This document shows positions 8,698 through 17,919 of a stretch of DNA of 64,000 nucleotides, piece after piece. The position numbers and the translations under genes are program-made. Position 1 is the first letter of the stretch, and every line of letters starts with the position of its first letter. The stretch is from Rhizobium sp. LC145 (GTDB taxonomy: Bacteria; Pseudomonadota; Alphaproteobacteria; Rhizobiales; Rhizobiaceae), in contig NZ_LBHV01000002.1 in the NCBI RefSeq assembly GCF_001005825.1, positions 496,001 through 560,000 of the forward strand, read 5' to 3'. Under the pieces are notes generated by a model that did no database searches, was not told the DNA's origin, and saw nothing but the letters and a program-made list of their open reading frames with translations.

Positions 8698-9546
8698 ATG
8701 GGCACAAGTCTTTCAAAACTCACAGAAAAGCCTAACATCTGGCCCTGGCTTCTCCTGTCGCCGCTGGGCATCTATATGCTCATCTTCTTCGTGGTTCCGC
8801 TCGCCGACGTGGCGATCATGAGCTTTACGGAGCCGCGCCCCACGCTCGCCAACTATACGAAGGTGCTGACCGGAGCGCTTTACCAGCGTGTCTTCCTGAA
8901 CACCTTTCTGACGGCAGCTTTCGTCACTGCATGCTGCCTTCTGGTGGGATATCCGCTCGCCTACCTGATGGCCCATTCCAAGCCTCGCACCGCGATGCTG
9001 ATCCTGCTTCTGGTGACCATGAGTTTCTGGACCAGCTTCCTGGTGCGCACCTATTCCTGGATGGTGTTGCTCGGCAATAACGGGCCGTTGATCGCCTTCC
9101 TGCAGATGATCGGCATCGAGAGCCCGCCACAGCTTCTCTTCACGCGCTTCTCCTCCACGCTCGCGATGATCCATATCCTGGCGCCCTACATGATCATGAA
9201 CATCTATTCGGTGATGAAAAAGATCGATCCGGCGCTCATTCGTTCAGCCGAAAGTCTCGGCGCCAAGGGCTTTTCCCTGTTCCGGCACGTCTACCTGCCG
9301 CTTACGGCGCCGGGCATTGCAAACGGCTCAGTGCTTGTCTTCGTCATCTGCCTCGGCTTTTACGTGACGCCGGTTCTGCTCGGCAGCCCGCGCGAGCAGA
9401 TGATCGCCGGCCTGATTGGGCACCAGATCGAAGAGTTCCTCGCCTTCGGCCTCGGTTCGGCCATGGCCATGGTGCTGCTCGCGGTCACCCTCGTCATCCT
9501 CACCATCTATCACCGCCGCTTCGGCCTCGACAAACTCTGGGGGTGA
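8698..9546 (+). CDS. ABC transporter permease (PotB-like)
   Basis: Inner-membrane subunit of a polyamine/Fe3+-type importer, 282 residues with about six hydrophobic segments (first at residues 15-35, IWPWLLLSPLGIYMLIFFVV). The EAA loop that contacts the ATPase appears as AESLGAKGFSLFRHVYLPLTAPG around residues 180-200. ATG 8698 follows AAAAGGGGAGCGGC. The stop is 6 bases before the next permease start. Works with the PotD-like binding protein, the second permease and the ATPase that follow. Confidence 0.9.
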   Translation: MGTSLSKLTEKPNIWPWLLLSPLGIYMLIFFVVPLADVAIMSFTEPRPTLANYTKVLTGALYQRVFLNTFLTAAFVTACCLLVGYPLAYLMAHSKPRTAMLILLLVTMSFWTSFLVRTYSWMVLLGNNGPLIAFLQMIGIESPPQLLFTRFSSTLAMIHILAPYMIMNIYSVMKKIDPALIRSAESLGAKGFSLFRHVYLPLTAPGIANGSVLVFVICLGFYVTPVLLGSPREQMIAGLIGHQIEEFLAFGLGSAMAMVLLAVTLVILTIYHRRFGLDKLWG

Positions 9547-9552
9547 TCGTCC

Positions 9553-10356
9553 ATGAACACATTCATGCGCTGGGCCGGCTTTCTTGTCGTTCTTTTCATC
9601 GCTGCACCGCTCGTCATCGTCGTGCCGATGTCGTTCTCCGACGCCCGATCGCTACAGTTTCCGCCACCAGGCTATTGGCTCGGCTATTACCGGGCCTACT
9701 TCACGGACATGAGCTGGCTGATCCCCACCTGGAACAGCATCCTGATCGCCACGGCGACGATGATCCTCACCATGCTTCTGGTGGTGCCGGCCACCTTTGC
9801 CCTGGTACGGCACCGCTTCCGCGGCAAAGGTTTCGCCGACCTCATGATGCTGATGCCGCTTGCCGTGCCGCACATCGTAATGGCGGTGGGCTACTATTCC
9901 TATTTTGGTCAGCTACGGCTCGTGCCCACCCCTTTCGGTGTCATCCTGGCCCATACCTGCCTGTCGGTCCCGATCGCGTTCCTGGTGTTGTCGGCCAATC
10001 TGAAGGGCTTCGACAGGAACCTTGAGCGGGCGGCTCAAAGCCTCGGCGCCAACCCGGCAAGAACCTTCATCCATGTGACGCTGCCGATCCTGAGGCCGGG
10101 CCTCATCATCAGTGCGCTCTTTGCCTTCGTCCAATCCTTCGACGAAACCGTGGTGGCGATCTTCATCTCCGGCCGCGGCGCGGAGACCCTGCCACGCAAG
10201 ATGTTCGACAGCATCCGCCAGGAAGCCGATCCGGTGATCGCGGTCATCTCCACGCTTCTGTTCGCCATAGTCCTCGTCGGCATCGTGGCTCCCTATTTCA
10301 TCAGCACGCTCCGAAGCCGCGCTCCGAAGCCGAGCAAACCTACCGGCGCACACTGA
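9553..10356 (+). CDS. ABC transporter permease (PotC-like)
   Basis: Second membrane subunit of the same importer, 267 residues with about six membrane spans. Diagnostic stretches are ERAAQSLGANPARTFIHVTL (EAA loop, around residue 160) and FVQSFDETVVAIFISG, typical for PotC relatives. A GGTGA ribosome site partly overlaps the stop of the first permease, consistent with coupled translation. The last 10 residues are basic and probably cytosolic. Confidence 0.9.
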   Translation: MNTFMRWAGFLVVLFIAAPLVIVVPMSFSDARSLQFPPPGYWLGYYRAYFTDMSWLIPTWNSILIATATMILTMLLVVPATFALVRHRFRGKGFADLMMLMPLAVPHIVMAVGYYSYFGQLRLVPTPFGVILAHTCLSVPIAFLVLSANLKGFDRNLERAAQSLGANPARTFIHVTLPILRPGLIISALFAFVQSFDETVVAIFISGRGAETLPRKMFDSIRQEADPVIAVISTLLFAIVLVGIVAPYFISTLRSRAPKPSKPTGAH

Positions 10357-10372
10357 TTTCCAAGGAATTCCC

Positions 10373-11437
10373 ATGACCAGTTATCTGCAGCTCTCCAGCA
10401 TCACCAAGACCTACGGGCATTTCACGGCGCTCAGCGACGTCAATCTTTCGGTCGAAAAAGGAGAGTTCGTGACCTTCCTGGGCCCAAGCGGCTCAGGCAA
10501 GACGACGACACTGATGATCATCGCCGGATTCGAAAAGGCAACGTCCGGACTTGTTCAGGTGGGCGGCCAGTCGATCACGCAGCTTGCACCGCATGAGCGC
10601 AACATCGGCATCGTCTTCCAGAACTACGCGCTCTTTCCGCACAAGACGGCGGTGGAGAACGTTTATTTTCCGCTACAGATGCGCGGGGTCAGCCGCAGCC
10701 AGGGGCTGAAAAAGGCGGAGGACATGCTCTCGCTCGTCGGCCTGAAGGGTTTCGGCCACCGTCATCCGAAGGAGCTGTCAGGCGGCCAGCAGCAGCGTGT
10801 GGCGCTGGCGCGTGCACTGGTGTTCGAGCCGTCGCTGCTCCTCCTCGATGAGCCGCTAGGCGCGCTCGACAAGAATTTGCGCGAGCAGATGCAGATCGAG
10901 ATCAAGCGCATCCAGCGCAGCCTTGGGGTCACGACGATCTTCGTGACCCACGACCAGTCGGAAGCCATGTCCATGTCCGACCGCATCGTCGTCTTCGAAA
11001 AGGGACGCATCGAGCAGGCTGCAGCGCCACTCGACATCTATCATCGCCCGCAAACCTCATTCGTCGCCGCATTCATCGGCGAGAGCAATCTCATTCCCGC
11101 AACGGTGACGAATGCGAGCGCCAGGATAGCCGAGAACCCGGTACTCGATTCCTTCGACTATGCGGGCACGGAGGTCCTCTCCGATGGCCAGCCGGTGACG
11201 CTGCTGATCCGTCCCGAACATATCAAGCTTTCCCGCAGTCCAATCGAAGGCCGCAAGAACGTGCGCATGACGGTCGAGACGATCGTCAACTACGGCGACA
11301 ATGCACTCGTTATCGGCCGGGCAGGGGATCTCACCATGCGGGTACGTGTGCTCGGCGCCGATGTCGTCATCATCAAGGAAGGCGAGGAATGCTGCATAAG
11401 CTGGACGCCAGATTCCGTATTCGTCATCACGAAGTAA
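10373..11437 (+). CDS. ABC transporter ATP-binding protein (PotA-like)
   Basis: Cytosolic ATPase of the importer, 354 residues. Walker A is GPSGSGKTT (residues about 38-46), Q-loop VFQNYALFPHKTA, signature LSGGQQQRVALARAL, Walker B LLLLDEPLGALD and switch His in FVTHDQSEAMSMSDRI. A C-terminal TOBE_2 domain (LIRPEHIKLSRSP) is typical for the PotA/FbpC class and may bind regulatory ligands. AAGGAA ribosome site lies 5 bases before ATG 10373. It closes the transporter part of the operon and is followed immediately by a RidA-like gene. Confidence 0.92.
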   Translation: MTSYLQLSSITKTYGHFTALSDVNLSVEKGEFVTFLGPSGSGKTTTLMIIAGFEKATSGLVQVGGQSITQLAPHERNIGIVFQNYALFPHKTAVENVYFPLQMRGVSRSQGLKKAEDMLSLVGLKGFGHRHPKELSGGQQQRVALARALVFEPSLLLLDEPLGALDKNLREQMQIEIKRIQRSLGVTTIFVTHDQSEAMSMSDRIVVFEKGRIEQAAAPLDIYHRPQTSFVAAFIGESNLIPATVTNASARIAENPVLDSFDYAGTEVLSDGQPVTLLIRPEHIKLSRSPIEGRKNVRMTVETIVNYGDNALVIGRAGDLTMRVRVLGADVVIIKEGEECCISWTPDSVFVITK

Positions 11438-11453
11438 TCAGGTGATCTATCTC

Positions 11454-11834
11454 ATGACGCAAGATTTCTCCTCCATCATCCACCGCTTCGGCATCGGCAA
11501 GCGCGGCAGCCTCGCCGTCGTTCACCAGGGTACCGGTTATTTCGCCTGCACGCCGCAAGCGCCTTATGACGGATCGCTTAGTGCGGCCGAACAGACCCGT
11601 CAGTTGCTCGCCAAGGCGGAAGGGCGGCTGGCCGAGATCGGCTCGGCCAAGCAGGGCGTGATCTTCTGTGCCATCATGCTCGCCAACATGGACGACTATG
11701 CCGCCATGAACGAGGTCTGGGACGAATGGGTCACCGACGTCGCCCCGCCGGCGCGCGCCTGTTTCGAGGCGCGACTCGCAAGCCCCGACATGAAAGTCGA
11801 GATGATCATGGTCGCAGCGACCAGGGCAGCATAG
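11454..11834 (+). CDS. RidA/YjgF-family protein (enamine/imine deaminase-like)
   Basis: Small trimer-forming cytosolic protein, about 126 residues. RidA enzymes hydrolyse reactive enamines or imines made by PLP enzymes and dehydratases, and paralogues in catabolic operons act on pathway intermediates. The fold signature is seen in LAVVHQGTGYFACTPQAP, the middle helix AEQTRQLLAKAEGRLAEIG, and the end PPARACFEARLASPDMKVEMIMVAA, including the Arg position of the active site. ATG 11454 has AGGTGA 7 bases upstream; GTG 11442 is a weaker alternative. It is the last gene of the IclR-led operon and faces the ThDP enzyme gene. Confidence 0.82.
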   Translation: MTQDFSSIIHRFGIGKRGSLAVVHQGTGYFACTPQAPYDGSLSAAEQTRQLLAKAEGRLAEIGSAKQGVIFCAIMLANMDDYAAMNEVWDEWVTDVAPPARACFEARLASPDMKVEMIMVAATRAA

Positions 11835-11878
11835 GGAGGTCGTCCGCTGCGGATGTCATGGCCTCCGGACCAGGTTGA

Positions 11879-13432
11879 TCAGGCCATCACGGCTTCTATG
11901 AGGAACGGTCCCTTGCATCCGAGCGCCCCCTCATAGAGCTTCACGAACTCTTCCGTCGTCGTGGCGCGCCCGGATTCGACGCCGAGCCCTTTGGCGAGCG
12001 AGCACCAATCAAGCTTAGGCTGGTCGAGATCGAGCATTTTGCGAGCGTTCACGCCGTAGGAATTGACCCCGACATTCACCATCTCGCCCTGCAGAATGCG
12101 GTAGGCGCTATTGGCGAAGACGATGGTGACGACGTCGAGCTGTTCGCGCGCCTGCGTCCACAATCCCTGCACCGTATACATGCCGCTGCCATCTGCCTGC
12201 ATGGCGATCACCTTGCGATCCGAGGCGCCGATCGCAGCGCCGGTCGCCAGCGGAATGCCGATGCCGATGGAACCGCCGGTGATCGGCAGATGGTCATGCG
12301 GATGAAGGCAAGGCGCTAGGGCATTGTGCTGGCCGATCGAGGTCAGCGCTTCGTCTATGACGATCGCGTTTTCAGGCAGATGGCGGGCGATGGCCAGGCT
12401 GATTGCGTCGGGCGTCAAGGCGCCTCTGGGAACCTGGATGTCGTTCTGCCGGAACGGATTTTCTACGAACGCGGCATTCGGCGCGATGCCGAGTTCATCG
12501 GCCAACTGCTCCAGCACTTCGGCAAGATCGTGTTCATGTCCGGCCAGTTGGATAACATCGCAGCCGGGAGGCAGCGTGGTGCTCGGCTTTCCCGGATAGG
12601 CGAAGAATGTCACCGGCCGCGAGGCGCCAATGCAGATTGCCACCTCGAAATCCTTCAGCGCCTCGATTGCCAGCTCGATATTGTAGGGCACCGGTCTGAC
12701 AAGGGCACGACCTGCCCCGCGCGCGCTTCTCGCGGAGGAGGTGGAGAAGAGAGCCGCACCGGTCGCGGCGGCGATCCGGCCGGCGGTATTCACCGGCTTT
12801 TCCCGCATGGCCTGGCCTGCAAGGAGGATGACGACACGTTTGCCGCTGCGAAGTGCATCGGCGGAAGCCTTGAGCGCTTCGGGATCGATAGAGGAAGGGG
12901 AGGGAACCACGACGGGCGAAAGCTGCACGGGCGAAACCTCGCCCCAGGCGGCATCCGCGGGCAGGATCATGGAGGAGACGCCCCGCCGGGCAATGGAGGC
13001 CGTGAAACCCTCCTCCGTGCAACGGCGGATGTCCTGGGCGCCGGCGGCGCGCCCGACCCAATGCGACATCGGTCGTGCGAGGCTCTCGATATCACTCGTC
13101 AGTGGCGCGTCATATTGCAGGTGATAGGAGGCATGATCGCCAACGACATTGAGGATCGGCGTGCGGGCGCGGCGGGCATTGTGAAGGTTTGCCAACCCGT
13201 TTGCGAGACCTGGGCCAAGGTGCAGCAAGGTAGCAGCCGGCTTGTCCGCCATGCGGGCATAGCCATCCGCCGCACCGGTCACTACACCTTCGGAAAGTCC
13301 GAGCACGCAGCGCATGGCGGGCTTCCTGTCGAGCGCGGCGACGAAGTGCATCTCCGATGTACCCGGATTGGCAAAGCAGACATCGACGCCATTCACCAAA
13401 AGGACATCACAAAGCATATCGGCGCCGTTCAT
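11879..13432 (-). CDS. Thiamine-diphosphate enzyme (acetolactate synthase large-subunit-like)
   Basis: About 517 residues with the three domains of the ThDP decarboxylase/carboligase family: N-terminal pyrimidine-binding domain with the activating Glu in VLGLSEGVVTGAADGYARM, a degenerate middle domain, and the C-terminal pyrophosphate-binding domain with ADGSGMYTVQGLWTQAREQL followed by IVFANSAYRI (GDG...N type motif). Start at 13432 is chosen because AGAGGA is 7 bases away; ATG 13438 is too close to it. These proteins are often annotated as acetolactate synthase but stand-alone copies in catabolic clusters are commonly 2-oxo acid decarboxylases. Lying downstream of the GABA-type aminotransferase gene, it could decarboxylate the 2-oxo product of a transamination; inference. 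Confidence 0.82.
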   Translation of the reverse strand: MNGADMLCDVLLVNGVDVCFANPGTSEMHFVAALDRKPAMRCVLGLSEGVVTGAADGYARMADKPAATLLHLGPGLANGLANLHNARRARTPILNVVGDHASYHLQYDAPLTSDIESLARPMSHWVGRAAGAQDIRRCTEEGFTASIARRGVSSMILPADAAWGEVSPVQLSPVVVPSPSSIDPEALKASADALRSGKRVVILLAGQAMREKPVNTAGRIAAATGAALFSTSSARSARGAGRALVRPVPYNIELAIEALKDFEVAICIGASRPVTFFAYPGKPSTTLPPGCDVIQLAGHEHDLAEVLEQLADELGIAPNAAFVENPFRQNDIQVPRGALTPDAISLAIARHLPENAIVIDEALTSIGQHNALAPCLHPHDHLPITGGSIGIGIPLATGAAIGASDRKVIAMQADGSGMYTVQGLWTQAREQLDVVTIVFANSAYRILQGEMVNVGVNSYGVNARKMLDLDQPKLDWCSLAKGLGVESGRATTTEEFVKLYEGALGCKGPFLIEAVMA

Positions 13433-13498
13433 GGACATTTCCTCTTCTAGGGGAGTGGCGAAGCGAACCGGGTTCGGTCCATTTTCGGAGAGCAAGGA

Positions 13499-14802
13499 TC
13501 AGGCCGCTGCGGACGCGGTATCCGAGAAGGCGGCCTCGATCGAGGCCTCTAGGATATCCAGCCCTTCCTCCAAGACCTCCCATTCAATGGTGAGAGGTGC
13601 CAGCAAGCGGATCACATTGAGGCGCGTTCCGCAAGACAGAAGAATGAGGCCCCGCGCTTCCGCCTCCGCGACGATGCGGGTGGTGATAGCCGGTGCTGCA
13701 GCCTTGGAGACGCGATCCTCGACCAACTCGAAGGCGACCATGGCGCCTGGGCCGCGGACATCGCCGATCCGCTCCATTCCCTGGCGCGCGGCGATGGACG
13801 TGAGGCGATCGTTGATCCTGCGGCCGATCTCGGCTGCACGCTCGCAGAGCCTCTCTTCTTCGATGACGTCGAGCACGGCGTTGGCGGCGGCAACGGCGAG
13901 CGGATTGCCCGCATAGGTGCCCCCGAGCCCGCCCGGATGCGCCGCGTTCATGATCTCCGCTCTGCCGGTGACGGCCGAAAGCGGAAACCCGCCGGCCAAC
14001 CCCTTGGCCATGGTGACGAGGTCCGGCTTCACGCCCGCATGCTCGAAGCCGAACATTTTGCCGGTGCGGGCCATGCCGGCCTGAACCTCGTCGGCGATCA
14101 GCACGATGCCGTGCCGGTCGGCGATCTCGCGCAGGCGGACCAGGAATTCCTTCGGCGCGACGTTGAAGCCGCCTTCACCCTGGACGGGCTCGACGATGAA
14201 GGCCGCGATCCGCTGAGGGTCGACGTCAGCTGCGAACAACCACTCAAGTCCGGCGACTGCTTCATCGGTCGAGACGCCGAGATAGGGATTGGGGAAGGGC
14301 GCGTGGAAGACCTCGGCCGGGAAGGGGCCGAAGTTCTTCTTGTAGGGCATGACCTTGCCGGTGAGCGCCATGCCGAGCAGCGTGCGGCCGTGGAAGGCGC
14401 CGGAAAAGGCGACCACGCCGGAGCGGCCAGTATAGGCGCGGGCGATCTTGATGGCGTTCTCGACGGCCTCGGCACCGGTCGTCACCAGCATGGTACGGTT
14501 TTCCGCACCGGTCGGAGCGATCCCGTTCAGCCGCTCCGCAAGCCGGATTAGCCCTCATAGGGCGCCACGTGGAAGCAGGTATGGGTGAAATGCTCGGCCT
14601 GCTCTGCGACCGCGCCCATGACCTTCGGATGGCGATGACCGGTGTTGTTGACGGCGATGCCAGCCGCGAAGTCGATAAAGCGGCGCCCCTCCACATCCCA
14701 TAGCTCGGCATTCAGCGCCTTCTCCGCAAAGATGGAGCGGGTGCCGACCCCGCCCGCAACTGCGGATTTCTGGCGTGTTTGAAGATCTGCTGAGGCGGTC
14801 AT
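13499..14802 (-). pseudogene. gabT: 4-aminobutyrate-type aminotransferase, split by a single-base frameshift
   Basis: Class-III PLP aminotransferase that would convert GABA or a related omega-amino acid to its semialdehyde. The N-terminal 80 codons (start 14802 with GGGGAG 6 bases upstream, through GIAVNNTGHRHPKV to FHVAPYEG) run into a stop; the homology continues without loss in the next frame as LIRLAERLNGIAPTGAENRT and on through TTGAEAVENAIKIAR, IADEVQAGMARTG and the PLP-lysine segment TMAKGLAGGFPLSA. One base is missing in the G-run at 14552-14554 (plus strand CCC). With one base restored the protein would be 434 residues, normal for GabT. It is either a recent inactivation or a homopolymer sequencing error. 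Confidence 0.85.
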
Positions 14803-14840
14803 GACAATCTCCCCTGTTGTCGATGACTCAGCTATAATGC

Positions 14841-14858
14841 TGCTCATTATATTGAGCA
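14841..14858. promoter_or_regulatory. Palindromic operator candidate upstream of the aminotransferase gene
   Basis: TGCTCA-TTATAT-TGAGCA, a 6+6 inverted repeat 39 bases upstream of the aminotransferase start. A related half-site TTGAGCA preceded by ATGATATT occurs at 15523-15537 upstream of the XRE-cupin regulator gene. The pairing suggests a binding site of that regulator, but two sites are too few to be sure. Confidence 0.4.
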
Positions 14859-14875
14859 ATAGATGCCGTCCAGAA

Positions 14876-15461
14876 TCATAAATAAGGTGGCGAGCAGGCC
14901 GAAATGACGATGGTGCGACGGTCGGAAAGATTGCGGAAGCGGTGAGGCACGCGGCTGTCGAAGAGATAGGCTTCGCCCGCCTTCAGCACCCGGACCTCAT
15001 CACCCACGGTTACCTCCAGCTCGCCTTCGACGACAAAGCCGCCTTCGGAAGACGCATGCTGAAGAAGCGTATCGCCCGTATCGGCATTGGCCTCGTAGAT
15101 CTCGTGTAAAATCTGAAGGTTATGGGCTCGAGCATCACCGATTTGTCGAAAAATCAGCGTGCCGTCGCTGTCCGAGATCGGGGAGGCTGCTATCTTGGAG
15201 GTGAGGTCGACCAGTTCATGAGCGGAGAAGAACGGGCCTTTCGGGCGGGCTTCTTTCCGGCTCGAAGAAATCGCCCATGCCGACCCCGAGGCCGTTCAGG
15301 ATTTTCCTCAAGGTGGCGACCGAAGGGCTGACCTTGTTGGTCTCGACGTTCGATATCTGAGCATGCGGCACGCCTGCGCGCTCGGCCAGCTGGCGCTGCG
15401 AAAGGCCCGCCGCGACGCGCATGGCGTTCAGGCGGGCGCCGATGTCGAATTTCTGGTCCAT
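14876..15461 (-). pseudogene. XRE-family regulator with C-terminal cupin domain, single-base frameshift
   Basis: Start 15461 gives MDQKFDIGARLNAMRVAAG and a Cro/CI-type helix-turn-helix (LSQRQLAERAGVPHAQISNV; residues about 20-40). After FFEPERSPPE the frame is broken by one extra base in an AAA run (plus strand TTT at 15239-15241); the correct frame then reads GPFFSAHELVDLTSKIAA and a complete cupin ending FDSRVPHRFRNLSDRRT and a TGA at 14876-14878. Repaired, it would be about 194 residues, the usual length of PuuR/SutR-like XRE-cupin regulators that control polyamine and amino acid catabolism. It lies directly upstream of the aminotransferase gene, its likely target. Damage or sequencing error as for the neighbour. 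Confidence 0.82.
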
Positions 15462-15568
15462 TTCACATCTTTCCACTCGCTGTCGGCAGGTTATGACGTG
15501 GAACGATGGATTGTTCAACTGGATGATATTTTGAGCATAACTATTAAGAAACGAGATCCATTCATCGG

Positions 15569-17485
15569 TTACCGCAGATCTGACACGGTTTCCGCTGCCA
15601 CCGGGGCAGGTGAAGGCTCGGCGGGCAAGGGCGCTGGGCCTACGAGCGGGAAGTAGGCAGCTACTGCCAGCTTGCTGCCGTCGACCGAGAAATGCTCGGC
15701 GTCCTCGTACAGATACTGGCCTTTTTCGCGATACGGGCATTCCACGCCGGAGCAAAGTGAAGGCAACGGATCGATGAATGCAGCCGCGCCAGCATAGTGC
15801 TTGATTTCAGCGTTGATGGCCGGGTCGAAGAAGATCTTCCATTTGTCCACGGCGTCCGGCTCGCGGCTTCCCTTAGCATAGGCGATCACCTGCACGCTGG
15901 TGGAAAACTGCGGCGACTGGCCGATGACGTAAACCTTCGTACCAAGCGGCTTAAGTTGTGCGAGCGTGCTTTCGAGCTGGTCCAACCCGCGCAATTGCAG
16001 GTCCGTCCAACGGGCGCTGAGGATCACCGTGTCGATGTTCAGATCCTTGATGATCTTCAAAGCATTGGCATTGAACTCGGTGCAGCGCGGCCGGGCATAG
16101 GAATAGTAGGAAATGATCGGCGGGCAGCCCGCGGCCGTGTACTGGAGGATCTTCATCGGGATCCGTGCGGAATTGGCTGCGATCCCCGGAACGTATTGAG
16201 CGGCAAATGAGTCGCCCCACAGAAGTGCCACCGGCCCGTCACTTTGCGTGATCGCGCAGTCGTCGGCACTCCATTTGCGATAGTCCGGGTCGTTGGACAG
16301 GAAGCACTTGCCCTGGTTCCATTGCTCGTGGCCGGCAATCTTCTGCTCGGTAAAGTCTGGAGTGCGCCCGGGAAAGCCTCCGGAAGCGATGCCGACAGCG
16401 CCGGCCGCCGCGAAAACAACGATCGCAGCCACGCCGCCTGCCAGAAGCCGCGGCTGCGTGATCGCCGGGTTGGGTGTGCGGAACGGCTGTTCGACAAAGC
16501 GCCATGACAGGTAGGCCAGGATGAAGCTGGCGGCGACGATGGCGAATGCCTGGATTGTGGTCGGGTGGTCGAGGGTCTGGTAGCGGAAAAAGGAAACGAT
16601 TGGCCAGTGAACCAGATACAGGGAATAGGAGATCAGGCCGATCCCGACCATCGGAGGCAGCGACAGGATCGATGTCGCCAGGGGCCGGGCAGGCGATTTG
16701 CCGACATAGATCAAAAGCACGCTGCCGAGGCATGGATAAAGCGCGTTCAAGCCCGGAAACGGCGTGGCCTCATCGAACGTGAAGACCGCAAAGGCGATCA
16801 GGCCAAGACCGAGAAACCCGATCGCCTCGGCAAGCCAGCGGGACCTCACCATGGGTATCATGCCCAGGGCGAGCGCTGCTCCGAGCAACAGCTCCCAGGC
16901 CCGGGTCGGCAGGACGTAGAAATTGGCGGTCGGAGCGGTGGTGGTCGCATAGACGCTCAGCACGAAGCTGACGAGAATCACAGGCAGCAAGGTCAGCAGC
17001 CATCGCTTTCCGAAAAAGCGATAGATGATGAACGTCGCGATCGGCATGAATATATAGTATTGCTCTTCAACTGAGAGCGACCACGTATGCAGCAACGGAC
17101 TGAATACTGAATCGGCGGCAAAATATCCGGACGCCTTCCAGAAATACATGTTGGACATAAAGATCGATGTCGCAAGCAGACTCTTTGAGAAATCAAGAAA
17201 GTACGAGGGGATAAACAAAAGATAGGCGATGACGCATGTGATGGCGACGGTGACGAAGAGAGCCGGAAAAATGCGCCGGACGCGCTTGGCGTAAAAGCGC
17301 AAGATCGAGAATTTTCCATTCTCGAGATCATTGAGCAGGCTCAAGGCAATCACGTAGCCGGAGATAACGAAGAAGACGTCGACACCGACGAAGCCACCCG
17401 AGAAACCAGAAACACCGGAATGAAAAAGCAGGACCGGAAGAATGGCGACGGCTCTCAGGCCATCCACGTCGGGGCGATACTTCAT
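15569..17485 (-). CDS. Acyltransferase-3 / SGNH-hydrolase fusion (OafA/YrhL family)
   Basis: Integral membrane O-acyltransferase of about 638 residues that transfers acetyl or other acyl groups to surface polysaccharides. The N-terminal two thirds form the acyltransferase-3 domain with about ten membrane spans: YRPDVDGLRAVAILPVLLFH, FFVISGYVI, and the Arg-rich YAKRVRRIFPALF. The C-terminal periplasmic SGNH domain carries LLWGDSFAAQYVPGI (nucleophile Ser) and DAEHFSVDGS (Asp-His pair). Start 17485 follows GAGG; GTG 17491 is an alternative. It stands alone, with 100 bases to the XRE gene downstream and a 430-base gap upstream. Surface-polymer modification genes vary strongly between strains. 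Confidence 0.9.
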   Translation of the reverse strand: MKYRPDVDGLRAVAILPVLLFHSGVSGFSGGFVGVDVFFVISGYVIALSLLNDLENGKFSILRFYAKRVRRIFPALFVTVAITCVIAYLLFIPSYFLDFSKSLLATSIFMSNMYFWKASGYFAADSVFSPLLHTWSLSVEEQYYIFMPIATFIIYRFFGKRWLLTLLPVILVSFVLSVYATTTAPTANFYVLPTRAWELLLGAALALGMIPMVRSRWLAEAIGFLGLGLIAFAVFTFDEATPFPGLNALYPCLGSVLLIYVGKSPARPLATSILSLPPMVGIGLISYSLYLVHWPIVSFFRYQTLDHPTTIQAFAIVAASFILAYLSWRFVEQPFRTPNPAITQPRLLAGGVAAIVVFAAAGAVGIASGGFPGRTPDFTEQKIAGHEQWNQGKCFLSNDPDYRKWSADDCAITQSDGPVALLWGDSFAAQYVPGIAANSARIPMKILQYTAAGCPPIISYYSYARPRCTEFNANALKIIKDLNIDTVILSARWTDLQLRGLDQLESTLAQLKPLGTKVYVIGQSPQFSTSVQVIAYAKGSREPDAVDKWKIFFDPAINAEIKHYAGAAAFIDPLPSLCSGVECPYREKGQYLYEDAEHFSVDGSKLAVAAYFPLVGPAPLPAEPSPAPVAAETVSDLR

Positions 17486-17919
17486 GTACACCTCACTGTC
17501 TGAACATAAACCTAGAACCGTGAATTCGTGACGACGCAGGAGAGGCGCAGCCTCTCAATTCATAGGCATGCTTGTGCTGGAGGCCACCGCAATGCGGGAG
17601 AATGGCCTCACAGACAGATGAGGTGAAGCACTCTGGATCAAACGAGTGCTCGCCTTTCGGGCTAGCGACAACCGGTCAGCCCAAACGCATGTAACGGCAG
17701 AAATGTCACGAGAACAAGAAGGTTGTCATCTTAGGTTGGAAATTTGCCCTGCGCTGTCACGGATTCACTCGGCATCACATGGAACGATCACTGCCACTTT
17801 GTGAGTCAGCTTCCGCCTTTGCGGATTACAATGGGTTGGCTTCCGCCGATTTGCCGACCAGCCATCGGGACGCCATCGCTGGAGCTTGTTCATGAAACTT
17901 TGGGCGCTATTTAGCTGGC
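17486..17919. other. Intergenic stretch without recognised gene
   Basis: No open frame with coding character and no clear terminator or repeat were found in these 434 bases; several short hairpin-like palindromes are present but none has a T-run. Confidence 0.5.

Noticed and set aside
12326..13450. 374-aa open frame on the plus strand
   Set aside because: Shadow of the ThDP enzyme gene on the opposite strand; no motif, no ribosome site.
14262..14711. 149-aa frame bridging the aminotransferase break
   Set aside because: It is the wrong third frame at the frameshift; its sequence has no aminotransferase similarity.
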